Below are positions 1 to 7,872 of a stretch of 64,000 nucleotides of DNA, piece by piece. How positions within the stretch are numbered: position 1 is the stretch's first letter; the number at the start of each line of letters is the position of its first letter. The position numbers and the translations under genes were made by a program. The notes beneath the pieces were generated by a model. That model ran no database searches. It was not told where the DNA came from and saw only the letters and a list, made by a program, of their open reading frames with translations. Source of the stretch: an uncultured SAR86 cluster bacterium (GTDB taxonomy: Bacteria; Pseudomonadota; Gammaproteobacteria; Magnimaribacterales; AG-339-G14). The stretch spans positions 62,001 through 126,000 of the forward strand of contig CACJUN010000002.1 of NCBI GenBank assembly GCA_902596665.1, written 5' to 3'.

Positions 1-216
1 GAAATGGGTGTTTTTCTTCCTTTAGGTGGAGGATCTAAGGAAACTACTATGATGTTGAGAGGTATTGCGCCTACCGGAGAATCTTTTGGTTCTCTTTATG
101 AAGAGGGTTATGGTGGAGCACCTTGGGGACAAGCATTTTTAGGAATGATGGCTTTAGTAGATGAAATTGTCAGAGATTCGCATGAACAATGCGAAATTCT
201 TTACACAGCTGAGTAA
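1..216 (+). CDS. 3' end of an unidentified protein (partial)
   Basis: The reading frame is open from the first base and ends in TAA at 214-216, so this is most likely the C-terminal 71 residues of a gene that begins outside the window. An internal ATG at 4 exists, but nothing shows that it is a true start. The fragment is rich in Gly and Met, and I recognise no domain. It ends 4 nt before the ATG of the next gene on the same strand, so the two are probably co-transcribed. Function unknown. Confidence 0.45.
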   Translation, partial: EMGVFLPLGGGSKETTMMLRGIAPTGESFGSLYEEGYGGAPWGQAFLGMMALVDEIVRDSHEQCEILYTAE

Positions 217-220
217 AAAT

Positions 221-922
221 ATGAAAAAGTTTTTACTACTTATGATGAGCATCACCGCAGTCAATCTTTTTGCGGATGGTCATGATTCTCCACCGATGAC
301 AGCACATTACGGATTCTCAACTTCGAATCCTGCTGCCGTGGTGGAATCTTTACAAACGTTTATGGCGTCTGACTGTGCCAAAGAAATGCCAGCTCGAGTT
401 ACATTGTTTGAGCCTCATTTCAATGGTGATAACGGAGCGACGCATATTCTCACTTTTAATTATCAAAATGGGAAAGGTATGGATGCTGTGCGCCAAACGT
501 TTCAAACTTGTGCAGCAGCTCAAAAATTTCTTGCTGATGGAGTTGGAGTTATTAGTCAAGAATATCAGGCTTTATCTACTCCTATTTATGCCGGAGGAAC
601 TGCACCTGAAGCAAACGTTTACATGCTTTGGCAAATGAAGGTGACCGATGAAGCTAAGTATGCAGCAGCTTACAAGAAGATGATGGAAGCACAAGCAGAA
701 GACGGCTTAGCATCTGGAAGTTATGGCGTGAATAGAATTATGGCAGGAGGAGTCGATGGAATGACTCACTTTGCTTACATTTTTGGATCTTCAATGGCTG
801 AAATGACTGAAGCTTTGAGTGTCAGTCAAGCAAGTGATAACTTTAAGAGATTTGCTAGAGAGGTAGAATCAATCAGAGAAATTATTACAGTCGATGCTGG
901 CTATACTTTAATTCAATATTAA
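221..922 (+). CDS. secreted protein of unknown function
   Basis: A protein of 233 residues. I chose the ATG at 221 rather than the upstream in-frame ATG at 161, because it starts a clear signal peptide (MKKFLLLMMSITAVNLFADG) and lies just after the stop of the preceding gene. The mature part has two Cys (in SDCAKE and QTCAAA) and looks like two repeats of about 100 residues with alternating hydrophobic strands, which could be a pair of dimeric alpha/beta-barrel-like domains. That fold is inference. It converges on another secreted protein of similar size and style (973-1713) across a shared terminator. Probably periplasmic; function unknown. Confidence 0.8.
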   Translation: MKKFLLLMMSITAVNLFADGHDSPPMTAHYGFSTSNPAAVVESLQTFMASDCAKEMPARVTLFEPHFNGDNGATHILTFNYQNGKGMDAVRQTFQTCAAAQKFLADGVGVISQEYQALSTPIYAGGTAPEANVYMLWQMKVTDEAKYAAAYKKMMEAQAEDGLASGSYGVNRIMAGGVDGMTHFAYIFGSSMAEMTEALSVSQASDNFKRFAREVESIREIITVDAGYTLIQY

Positions 923-930
923 AGTTGGAA

Positions 931-960
931 AAAAAGGAAGGCACTAGCCTTCCTTTTTTT
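931..960. terminator. bidirectional Rho-independent terminator
   Basis: A perfect 12-bp inverted repeat (931-942 with 947-958) has the four-base loop ACTA. The stem core is GGAAGGC/GCCTTCC, flanked by an A-run on the left and a T-run on the right. This symmetry lets it end transcripts from both convergent secreted-protein genes. Confidence 0.9.
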
Positions 961-972
961 ATCTTCAGACAG

Positions 973-1713
973 CTAACGAACTATCCTTCCAGTAAATAAA
1001 GTTGAGCCATTACAATCGTATGCATCTCTTACTTTGTTACTCTCCGCTGAGCCTCTAACATTATCGTACCAACCGTCGACAGCTTCACCCCAGTTTTCAA
1101 AAGAAGGATTCGTAAATAACCTAACAAAATCAAAAGGAAACTCACCAACGTTGGTTCCAGATGCAGGTCTTATCAAAGCTGAACTGGATTTAGATCCTTT
1201 TGAGTGGGCTAGCTTGAGTTCGGCATTAGATGCTAGATATGCATCACTAAGATTTTTACCGTCACTTAAATTACATGTGTAATAAGATGCACTGAAGTTT
1301 TGACCTTCAAAATCATCTCTGTCGGTAACCATTTCCATCCACCACTGATAAGTAAGAACCTGAGTGTCGCAAAACATTGGCCAAGCATCTCTAGATTTTT
1401 CTCCGGCATCAGAAAGCCACCAATCCATTGCTTTACCTGCTTGAGTGTTATCTTCCCAAGTGTTTACCCATAAAACATCGTATTCCGAGATATTAGTTTT
1501 GAAAAACGGCATCAACATTGCTGAACCCATCTCAATTCCAGCTTTGTCTAACTCCTCATTGAAAAGTTCTATGTACTCTTCAAGAGATTCCATACCTTTA
1601 CCGGGTAAGAATTTACATTGACTATATCCAGCAGTGAGAGGATCGGGCACTTCCTGTGCAACAAGACTAATTGGTAGGCCAATTAGAACCATGAGTAGTA
1701 TTATTTTTTTCAT
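973..1713 (-). CDS. secreted protein of unknown function
   Basis: A protein of 246 residues with an N-terminal signal peptide (MKKIILLMVLIGLPISLVAQ) and four mature Cys spread over the chain (KFLPG, FCDTQ, YYTCNL and DAYDCN regions). It is rich in Trp and Tyr (WVNTWED, WWLSDAG, YQWWMEM). No domain recognised. Its size, export signal and position opposite the 221-922 gene suggest that the two belong to the same loosely conserved class of periplasmic proteins, but clear residue identity is not visible by eye. Confidence 0.8.
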   Translation of the reverse strand: MKKIILLMVLIGLPISLVAQEVPDPLTAGYSQCKFLPGKGMESLEEYIELFNEELDKAGIEMGSAMLMPFFKTNISEYDVLWVNTWEDNTQAGKAMDWWLSDAGEKSRDAWPMFCDTQVLTYQWWMEMVTDRDDFEGQNFSASYYTCNLSDGKNLSDAYLASNAELKLAHSKGSKSSSALIRPASGTNVGEFPFDFVRLFTNPSFENWGEAVDGWYDNVRGSAESNKVRDAYDCNGSTLFTGRIVR

Positions 1714-1781
1714 GTTAAATCTCCTATATCTAATATAAGACTAGCATGGGAGAAGAAGTTTTTTGAGGAAGAATTGTGTCT

Positions 1782-2732
1782 TTAGAGTAAACCCTTTCCG
1801 ACAAGAGCTCTGTTCACTAATATTGGAAAAGGAACTTCTTCAATGATCTCTTTTGCAGGATTAATTTCAAGAATTTCTTGAGCTGATTTACCTTCATCAA
1901 TTAAAGCATCTATTCTGTTGTTGACTGCAACAAGCTTCATTAAGAAACTTTTAATTGTGTCTTTATCAGCTACAGGTCCGTGTCCGGGAACAACTATGGT
2001 ATCGTCATCGATCAGCTCAAGTACTCTATATAAGGAAGAGATCATCCCTTCAAGGGTGCCGCCGTTATCTGCATCGATAAATGGCAGTCCATCTAAGTTC
2101 GTTAAATCTCCAGTGTGGATAATATTGGCTTCTTTGAAATAAATAACTGTATCACCCGTGGTGTGCGCAGGGCCAAAATTCATTAACTTGATGGTCTGAC
2201 CGTTTAAATTTAGATCAAGCGTATCTGTATAAGTCACGGTCGCTAACGCTTCCTTTTCATAGGGTTGCTGCGGATAAACGGCACCGACTAAGTTAATCGA
2301 AGCTCCTGATTTCATATAATTGAGAGAATTTATATGCGCATAAATTTCTGCACCTAGGGGACCAAAAGCTCTATTTCCATCTGCATGGTCAAAATGCCAA
2401 TGCGTATTGATAATATGATTTATGCCCGAACCACCAAGAGATTTTATTTTTGCTAGCAAAGCCTCATAGATTTGCGGGAATTGTGAGTCAATTGCAAGCA
2501 CACCATCTTCGCCAATTGAAATTAAGATGTTGCCACCGAAACCAAAAATTACATGGAAGTCCTCTTCAATCGTTTCATGTCTTATCAAAGAAGGATCGAA
2601 GGTAAATCCAAAAGCATCTAAAACCTCCTTTTGGCCTTCAGCATAAACATCAAAGTCCGGTAGTTTAACTTCACTGCAAGACAGCAATATGGCAACGAGC
2701 GAACAAGGTATAATTTTCTTTAAATACATCAT
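1782..2732 (-). CDS. metallo-beta-lactamase-fold lipoprotein
   Basis: A 316-residue protein with a lipoprotein signal (lipobox LLSC, Cys19), so it is probably anchored to a membrane facing the periplasm. The MBL zinc motif is complete: HWHFDH at 111-116 (H111, H113, D115, H116), then H190, D209 and H251. Such proteins hydrolyse beta-lactams, lactones or sulphur/phosphate esters. The His-x-His-x-Asp-His layout resembles subclass B3 and quinoprotein-relay-type MBL proteins, but the substrate cannot be told from sequence. Two adjacent ATGs (2732 and 2729) can both serve as start. It is divergent from the DUF3429 gene, with only 24 bases between them. Confidence 0.85.
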   Translation of the reverse strand: MMYLKKIIPCSLVAILLSCSEVKLPDFDVYAEGQKEVLDAFGFTFDPSLIRHETIEEDFHVIFGFGGNILISIGEDGVLAIDSQFPQIYEALLAKIKSLGGSGINHIINTHWHFDHADGNRAFGPLGAEIYAHINSLNYMKSGASINLVGAVYPQQPYEKEALATVTYTDTLDLNLNGQTIKLMNFGPAHTTGDTVIYFKEANIIHTGDLTNLDGLPFIDADNGGTLEGMISSLYRVLELIDDDTIVVPGHGPVADKDTIKSFLMKLVAVNNRIDALIDEGKSAQEILEINPAKEIIEEVPFPILVNRALVGKGLL

Positions 2733-2756
2733 TTTTATACTAGCAAAAATTTTGAA

Positions 2757-3185
2757 ATGCTAAAAACAAAAATCATTTTGGGATATTTAGGATTTATACC
2801 TTTCGCCGCATTCACTATCCTGCCTTGGATCTTAGGAGAAAATTGGCTGAGACCATCGCTGATCAGTTTGGTCATTTACGGAGCAATCATTCTTTCTTTT
2901 TTGGCTGGGATTATTTGGCAGTCATCCAAGAAACAGTCTGATCTAATAATAGCCATAGTGTTTTCATTGTTAGGATTTGCAGGCGTATTTTTGTTCACGG
3001 TAAACATCATGATTCCATTGGTATTGTTAACGATTTGTTTTCCGCTATGCTATTTGCAAGAAAAAAGAACGAGTGAAAGTTTTACTGATGAAGATTACGC
3101 TAGCTTGAGATTGAATTTAACCACGGGCGTTACAGCCTGTTTTGTTTTGAGTATTTTTTCTGCGATAGGTCTATTTACTCAATAA
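2757..3185 (+). CDS. DUF3429-like integral membrane protein
   Basis: A 142-residue very hydrophobic protein with four or five predicted membrane helices. The N-terminal LGYLGFIPF motif and overall size fit the DUF3429 family of inner-membrane proteins, whose function is unknown. It is transcribed away from the MBL lipoprotein, and its 3' end overlaps the convergent small membrane gene at 3175-3372 by 11 bases. Confidence 0.75.
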   Translation: MLKTKIILGYLGFIPFAAFTILPWILGENWLRPSLISLVIYGAIILSFLAGIIWQSSKKQSDLIIAIVFSLLGFAGVFLFTVNIMIPLVLLTICFPLCYLQEKRTSESFTDEDYASLRLNLTTGVTACFVLSIFSAIGLFTQ

Positions 3186-3372
3186 AATATTGAGCAATCG
3201 TTGATGCTCCAATTGCTACCGCAGCAATTACCACAAAAGATAACATCCCGAGAGCAATGCGGACATTATCGTCTGTCACGTTTGTTAAATGACGATCTCG
3301 GAGACGATGGGATAATCTGACCCCGTAAAACATGACAATAAAAAAGATCAAGCCGCTTATAAAGAGCTTCAC
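3175..3372 (-). CDS. small membrane protein (65 aa), GTG start
   Basis: A 65-residue protein with a membrane helix at each end (about 3-17 and 43-62) and a charged middle (SHRLRDRHLTN). It starts with GTG inside the stop of the upstream 34-residue gene (GTGA overlap), a typical translational-coupling junction. Family not recognised. It is the last gene of the leftward set starting with the SRAP protein. Confidence 0.6.
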   Translation of the reverse strand: MKLFISGLIFFIVMFYGVRLSHRLRDRHLTNVTDDNVRIALGMLSFVVIAAVAIGASTIAQYFIE

Positions 3373-3473
3373 AAAAACCTATCGACCATGAGCCAGACAA
3401 AGACAGTAATTAAAATAGGCGCAACAATAAATTTGTAATACTGCACCACAAAATTGTCATCGGGTTTCTTCAT
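3369..3473 (-). CDS. 34-residue single-span membrane protein
   Basis: A short open frame from ATG (3473-3471) to TGA (3371-3369). It encodes MKKPDDNFVVQYYKFIV followed by a hydrophobic helix and a short charged tail (MVDRFL). It begins 7 bases after the stop of the SRAP gene, and its TGA overlaps the GTG of the next membrane protein, so the three genes look translationally coupled. No Shine-Dalgarno is obvious, which fits coupling. The predicted topology is one membrane helix. Function unknown. Confidence 0.55.
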   Translation of the reverse strand: MKKPDDNFVVQYYKFIVAPILITVFVWLMVDRFL

Positions 3474-3480
3474 AAAAAAA

Positions 3481-4041
3481 TTATAAAGGCTGGATTAATT
3501 CAGGTGAATTATTTTTTGGGCTATTAACTTTTGTGCTGACGGGATAGTACTCAACCAAATCATCAAGCTCACTGTCTAATTGGTCTTCATTGTTAAGCCA
3601 ATGATCACTCTCGTTTTGCGTCAGTAAAACCGGCTGCCGGTGATGAATCTGCTTAATATCTTTATTAGCTTCTTTGGTCACGATAAGACAGCCTTGACTA
3701 TTAGCCAGTCCTGCAAAATAAAATAAATCGTGATTAATGTGATGATAGTAGGGCTGCTTTTGGGCGCCGTTGTCTTGCCATTCGTACCAACCGGTAGCGG
3801 GAATTAGACAACGCATGGCACCTTTGAAAGAAGGCTTTTGATGCATGGTTTCAGAACGACAATTGATGAGATGGAAGGGCTTTTTTGCCCACAAAGGACT
3901 GTAAGACCAAGTCTTCAAGGAAGGCTCGGGATCGAGAATGATTATTTCATTTGATGGCGCTATATTAAAAGATACTTCTCTTTTATCTCTTGGAATACTT
4001 TCAAAGTTATGAGTTTTGGTTAACGTGAAGCGGCCGCACAT
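3481..4041 (-). CDS. SRAP-domain protein (YedK/HMCES family)
   Basis: A 186-residue protein with the hallmark N-terminus MCGRFTL. After removal of Met, Cys2 is the catalytic residue that forms a thiazolidine cross-link with abasic sites in single-stranded DNA, shielding them during replication. Other family residues are visible: N60 in NCRSET, E87 in GWYEW, and His133/134 in HHRQPVLL. It is somewhat shorter than E. coli YedK (about 220). It lies 2 bases downstream of the esterase lipoprotein gene and just upstream of two tiny membrane proteins. Cytoplasmic DNA-damage response. Confidence 0.9.
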   Translation of the reverse strand: MCGRFTLTKTHNFESIPRDKREVSFNIAPSNEIIILDPEPSLKTWSYSPLWAKKPFHLINCRSETMHQKPSFKGAMRCLIPATGWYEWQDNGAQKQPYYHHINHDLFYFAGLANSQGCLIVTKEANKDIKQIHHRQPVLLTQNESDHWLNNEDQLDSELDDLVEYYPVSTKVNSPKNNSPELIQPL

Positions 4042-4043
4042 GA

Positions 4044-5054
4044 TTACTGTTTTCTTCCGAGCTGATCAAAATTATTAAAAAATGCCCAAATAATTTCTGC
4101 AGAATTTATGTCGTACTGACCAGTCCCCCCATTGCCATCGACCTCGTAATTTTCAGGCCAGTCGTGGCCAACTCCTTCTAATAGATACAACTGAACTTCA
4201 ACATCGTTAGCACATTCAGAATAAATACTATGCGTTCCGCTTACGCCATTTCCAGAAATGTCTGATAGCGTTGCGATAGAAGGTTCAAGATCACAAACGT
4301 TGTTATTCGACCAAAACTCCATAACGTCCTCGATACCCTTGAAACCTACTCCAGAAGCGGTAACCGTACCGTCATAAGGAACAATTGTGTCCACAGTCCC
4401 ATGGATTTGCATTACGGAAGTTGGTTGAGCGTTGCAGTTATCGTAACTAAAAACACTCATTGATCCGGTAACAGAGGCAATGGCTGCAATTTTCGAATTG
4501 ATATTACAAGCGAGGTGGTAGCTCATAAAACCGCCATTTGACATTCCGGCAGAGTAAAATTGATTTAAATTAATATTGTAATTCTGACCGACCCAATCCA
4601 AAACGGATTCTAAAAATTCAATACTGTTGACTGAGTTTCCTGGACCTATTTCATCAATGTTCCAATGTGTGCCTCCCTTTGTTTCATGAACCAAACCTTG
4701 GGGATAAATTACTACAAAATCATTGATATCGGCTTGTTTCATAAATCCTGTGTAACTCATATTCGTCAGGGCAGTGCTGGTATAACCGTGCAAACTAAAC
4801 ATTGCAGGATAGGACGATCCAACCTCAGAATAGTTCTCAGGAAGGTATATGTAAAATTGCCTATCGGAAGCAATACATCTTCTGAGAGTACCTTGGTATG
4901 GAGACGGATAAATAGTGATCGCTGCGCTGTAAGTTGAGCACTTTGGATTAAACCCAGTTTCTAAGGGAATAGAACTGCTGTTATCTGAATTAGACGATTT
5001 ACCGCATCCTAAAACTAACGAAAGAAATATAAAAAGAAGAAGCGATTTATTCAT
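4044..5054 (-). CDS. PHB-depolymerase/feruloyl-esterase-like lipoprotein
   Basis: A 336-residue alpha/beta-hydrolase. I chose the ATG at 5054 because it starts a lipoprotein signal (LVLGC, Cys17); a longer frame upstream only overlaps the neighbouring gene. The catalytic triad is visible: Ser172 in GMSNG, Asp222 in HGTVD and His297 in GHDWP. The layout, with SLHGYTS as the oxyanion region, fits the LpqC/polyhydroxybutyrate depolymerase esterase family, which also contains feruloyl and acetyl-xylan esterases. The likely role is hydrolysis of polyester or plant/algal esters outside the inner membrane. The start overlaps the end of the DUF1330 gene by 8 bases. Confidence 0.85.
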   Translation of the reverse strand: MNKSLLLFIFLSLVLGCGKSSNSDNSSSIPLETGFNPKCSTYSAAITIYPSPYQGTLRRCIASDRQFYIYLPENYSEVGSSYPAMFSLHGYTSTALTNMSYTGFMKQADINDFVVIYPQGLVHETKGGTHWNIDEIGPGNSVNSIEFLESVLDWVGQNYNINLNQFYSAGMSNGGFMSYHLACNINSKIAAIASVTGSMSVFSYDNCNAQPTSVMQIHGTVDTIVPYDGTVTASGVGFKGIEDVMEFWSNNNVCDLEPSIATLSDISGNGVSGTHSIYSECANDVEVQLYLLEGVGHDWPENYEVDGNGGTGQYDINSAEIIWAFFNNFDQLGRKQ

Positions 5055-5337
5055 AACCCTCGACAATTGCATAAGCTCTCTCAGCCCCGCCGTCGAGCAC
5101 AGCAAGAGCCTCTTGATAGTCATCGCTTTCGTAGGCTTGCAAGGCAATTTCGTAGGAAGGGAATTCGACAACAACATTGCGCATGAATTCTGCACCTTCT
5201 TTCGTGGTTTGCTCACCGCCTCTAACTAAAAATTTGCCGTTAAATTTTGCTATGACTTCTTCTGCTAATTTACCGTAGGCTCCTTGCTTGTCGCCATCTA
5301 TCACGTTTGCTTTTGCGACCCAATATCCTTTTTTCAT
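5047..5337 (-). CDS. DUF1330 family protein
   Basis: A 96-residue protein. KKGYWVAKANV at the start, FLVRGG in the middle and VVVEFPSYEIALQAYESDDYQ near the end are typical of DUF1330, a small dimeric ferredoxin-like (alpha/beta barrel) family of unknown catalytic role. It is 3 bases downstream of the MazG-like gene and overlaps the esterase start by 8 bases, so it sits in one leftward operon. Confidence 0.9.
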   Translation of the reverse strand: MKKGYWVAKANVIDGDKQGAYGKLAEEVIAKFNGKFLVRGGEQTTKEGAEFMRNVVVEFPSYEIALQAYESDDYQEALAVLDGGAERAYAIVEGYE

Positions 5338-5340
5338 CTG

Positions 5341-5715
5341 TCACTCCTCAAGGCCCAAAACCTTTTTAATGTTTGGTTTGAAATAGCTTTCCGGCTTCAT
5401 AATTTTTCCGTGTTCGTTTTTGATGGCTTTCCCGTCAGGAAACTTACTCATATTAGATGCTTTTACTTCTTGCCAGACTGAATCAAAATCAATCCCACAG
5501 CTGTTACACATCCCCATAATGACCCAAACCATATCGGCAAGGCCATCGGCTACTTCAATCATATCGTTGGTCTTGAATGCTGATAAAGTTTCTTGATATT
5601 CCTCTGAGATAAGATTCATGTATAGAGTTGCCTGATCTCCTTCTAGGGATAACTCTGAGCGAACAGGTTGTTCGCCAGCTTTCATAAAATCAGCAACATC
5701 ATTTTGATAAGACAT
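5341..5715 (-). CDS. MazG-like nucleotide pyrophosphohydrolase
   Basis: A 124-residue all-alpha protein of the MazG/PRA-PH NTP-pyrophosphohydrolase superfamily. The metal-binding signature is seen as EEYQE (ExxE) followed by EVADGLAD (ExxD). These enzymes cleave (d)NTPs to NMP and pyrophosphate, often removing damaged nucleotides. The specific substrate is not evident. It is 11 bases downstream of the serine hydrolase and is probably co-transcribed with it. Confidence 0.8.
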   Translation of the reverse strand: MSYQNDVADFMKAGEQPVRSELSLEGDQATLYMNLISEEYQETLSAFKTNDMIEVADGLADMVWVIMGMCNSCGIDFDSVWQEVKASNMSKFPDGKAIKNEHGKIMKPESYFKPNIKKVLGLEE

Positions 5716-5726
5716 TTAAAACTCCA

Positions 5727-6878
5727 TTAAATTTTTGATGACACAGATTGGATACCTGCCAGAGTATTGGCAAACATCATGAGATCTAAAGGTTCAGGTT
5801 GAGATGAAAATCTAACAATGACTGAGTTTGTAGCTTTGTTGATGCATATGAACTGACCATGAATCCCAATGCACAACATGATGTTTTCATCGACGACCCA
5901 CATTTTATTTTTATAGTGACCGTCAGGCATCATGGGGCCTTGTTCGGATGCTGCAAAACGTTGCTTATATCCAGAATCTCCAGCAATCGTATCTAATATC
6001 CAAGAAGCAGGAACGATTTGTTCCCCAGCATGCATTCCATTGTTAAGAAGCATTAACCCAAATCTGCCTAAATCTCTAGCGCTGGCATTCATACCCGCAC
6101 CAAAGTAAGGAAAATCATTAGAATCCAATATAACGTGAGCATCGTTTTCAGGCTTAAGTTTTTGCCAAATATGTTCGTCCATTAATTCAAAAATACTTTT
6201 GTTGGCTGCTTGTTCCAAAGCCATAGCGGCAACATCGGTTAAGACGGTTCTGTAGTGATATTTTTCTCCATCAATCTGTTCAGTGTCTTTTAAGGATTGA
6301 GCAAACTCCTTTAAGTTATTTGCTTTAAGATTTACTTTAAGGTCAGGACGCCAGCCAACCATCGCAGTTTCATGCCAAAAGTCTGCATCTGGCTGAGCAT
6401 AGTCTTCACCAAATTTGACTGCTCCCGCCATATCAAGAGCATTTTGCAGAGTTGTTTCAGCGAAGGCGCAGTCTTTGAATTCAGGTATTAAGTTTGAGAT
6501 TTTACCTTCCGGATCAATGATTCCTTTTCCAACTAAAACTCCAGCTAACATCCCCAAGAAGGACTTTGAAATTGAATTCATCAGGTGAGGGCTCTGAGCA
6601 GACATCTCGTTAAAGTATTTTTCGTAGATGATTTCCTCATTCTTAATGACTAAAAAAGCATCTGCATGCGTTTCACTAAATGAATCTTTTATTGATATTG
6701 ATTTACCTTCCAACGTATCGAATTCAAAATTTTCAATGTCATGATTTAACTTCGTACCAAACGACGATGGATCGTTAGATTTTGAAAGTGTTTGTGTTGA
6801 GAACAGTTCCTTCATGTTCTGAAAGCTCCAAACTTGGTTTGGATGTTGATTCCAATTGTTTTGATTTATTTCACTCAT
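5727..6878 (-). CDS. beta-lactamase-family serine hydrolase
   Basis: A 383-residue class C beta-lactamase/esterase-type hydrolase without an obvious signal peptide. The nucleophile motif SISK lies at 102-105 (Ser102, Lys105), a Tyr motif at about 205-207 (YHY), and a HGQF segment near the C-terminus stands in for the KTG box. Cytoplasmic members are usually esterases or amidases (6-aminohexanoate-dimer hydrolase-like) rather than antibiotic-resistance enzymes. First gene of the leftward operon with MazG, DUF1330, esterase and SRAP. Confidence 0.85.
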   Translation of the reverse strand: MSEINQNNWNQHPNQVWSFQNMKELFSTQTLSKSNDPSSFGTKLNHDIENFEFDTLEGKSISIKDSFSETHADAFLVIKNEEIIYEKYFNEMSAQSPHLMNSISKSFLGMLAGVLVGKGIIDPEGKISNLIPEFKDCAFAETTLQNALDMAGAVKFGEDYAQPDADFWHETAMVGWRPDLKVNLKANNLKEFAQSLKDTEQIDGEKYHYRTVLTDVAAMALEQAANKSIFELMDEHIWQKLKPENDAHVILDSNDFPYFGAGMNASARDLGRFGLMLLNNGMHAGEQIVPASWILDTIAGDSGYKQRFAASEQGPMMPDGHYKNKMWVVDENIMLCIGIHGQFICINKATNSVIVRFSSQPEPLDLMMFANTLAGIQSVSSKI

Positions 6879-6939
6879 CAGACTTATAAACTTAAAGTTA
6901 AAACATTAACATAACTAATAAATTAATAAGGAGATTACC

Positions 6940-7239
6940 ATGAGTAAATTTGCAAATTGTGTCCGCTTTGTTGTGAAAGAAGGCTGCGTTGATGATTTTA
7001 TTACAGGCTTTACAGATTCTAACTTTCAACCGGCTGGAATGTTAGTGAGCGAAATGTTTCAAAGTGGCGACAGGGAATTTGTTTCGTTTGGCGTATTTGA
7101 GAGTGAGGATGCTCTGGTAGCGGCTAGACCCGAAATGATAGCTTTCTTGGACACCATCAGAGATTACCTTGAAGAAATTTCTCCTGAGCTAGGCGTAACC
7201 GACCCTCGATCAGGAAACGTTCTTTGGAGTATGAACTAA
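6940..7239 (+). CDS. small dimeric alpha/beta-barrel-like protein (ABM-like)
   Basis: A 99-residue protein preceded by a good ribosome site (AAGGAG before ATG 6940). The pattern of a strand (CVRFVVKEG), a helix, a second strand (EFVSFGVFE) and a further helix fits the antibiotic-biosynthesis-monooxygenase/dimeric alpha-beta barrel fold. Cofactor and substrate are unknown. Monocistronic, divergent from the serine hydrolase and convergent with the CsoR-type gene. Confidence 0.6.
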   Translation: MSKFANCVRFVVKEGCVDDFITGFTDSNFQPAGMLVSEMFQSGDREFVSFGVFESEDALVAARPEMIAFLDTIRDYLEEISPELGVTDPRSGNVLWSMN

Positions 7240-7241
7240 AG

Positions 7242-7502
7242 CTATCTTTTAATTACTTTTAAAACTTCTTCAACTTTATCGTCAAAATTCTTTTTATCTT
7301 TCAGTGCATCCTTAACGCACTCTTTTAGATGGGTTTTGACGATTTTGCCCTCTACAGTAGTAAGAGAGTTTCGCACTGCTTTAATTTGATTAAGAATATC
7401 AATGCAGTATTTTTCATCTTCAATCATCTTCGCAATTCCGCGGATCTGACCTTCTATTCTTTTAATACTACTTAAATGCTCTTTATGACTTGGATGACTC
7501 AT
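7242..7502 (-). CDS. CsoR/RcnR/FrmR-family metal-sensing repressor
   Basis: An 86-residue DUF156 protein (RIEGQIRGIAKMIE is the family signature). The sensor positions read Cys33, His58 and Cys62, which is the Cys-His-Cys set of copper-responsive CsoR. The N-terminus also carries His3 and His6, as in RcnR. By homology it is a tetrameric repressor released from DNA by metal. It is the last gene of the operon that starts with the outer-membrane protein, 2 bases after the MerT-like gene, and probably controls that operon. Copper is the best guess; nickel/cobalt or zinc cannot be excluded. Confidence 0.88.
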   Translation of the reverse strand: MSHPSHKEHLSSIKRIEGQIRGIAKMIEDEKYCIDILNQIKAVRNSLTTVEGKIVKTHLKECVKDALKDKKNFDDKVEEVLKVIKR

Positions 7503-7504
7503 GA

Positions 7505-7870
7505 TTATAAATACCTCGGAATAATGTAAGTAAATGAAGTTGCAAAAATAAAAATCGCAACGGAAAAATAATAAATGTATCTAGACCTTCTTCGTGTTTG
7601 CAAACAAGCCCTGCCTAATTCTGGATCAGCAGGACACGGTAAATAGTACGTTCGATAATTCACGTAGCCTGCAAAAACAATCATGAAGAGGGCGAATAAT
7701 GTAATTTGAAGTTTGTACTGCGATAAAACAATAAGAAAAGGAAAGATGGTAATTAAACTGGCAAAAGTGGCACCAGCACCCAAGGCCACAAATAAGGCAG
7801 GAAGGGCACAACAAACTAGCGTTGATGAAGAGGCAAATAAAGAAAAGAAACTGGCCGATTTATAGTACAT
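7505..7870 (-). CDS. MerT-like metal transport membrane protein
   Basis: A 121-residue inner-membrane protein with three helices. The first helix carries adjacent cysteines (Cys20-Cys21 in TLVCCALP) followed by VALGAG. The loop after the second helix has Cys79 and Cys89 (CPADPELGRAC). The layout matches MerT, where the helix-1 vicinal pair takes up Hg(II) from MerP. No merA or merB is present, and the partners are a CsoR-type repressor and an outer-membrane protein, so the real metal may be copper or another soft metal. Sits 2 bases after the HMA protein gene. Confidence 0.75.
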   Translation of the reverse strand: MYYKSASFFSLFASSSTLVCCALPALFVALGAGATFASLITIFPFLIVLSQYKLQITLFALFMIVFAGYVNYRTYYLPCPADPELGRACLQTRRRSRYIYYFSVAIFIFATSFTYIIPRYL

Positions 7871-7872
7871 GA

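Noticed and set aside
161-220. Upstream ATG extension of the first secreted protein
   Set aside because: It overlaps the preceding gene and would bury the clear signal peptide that starts at 221.
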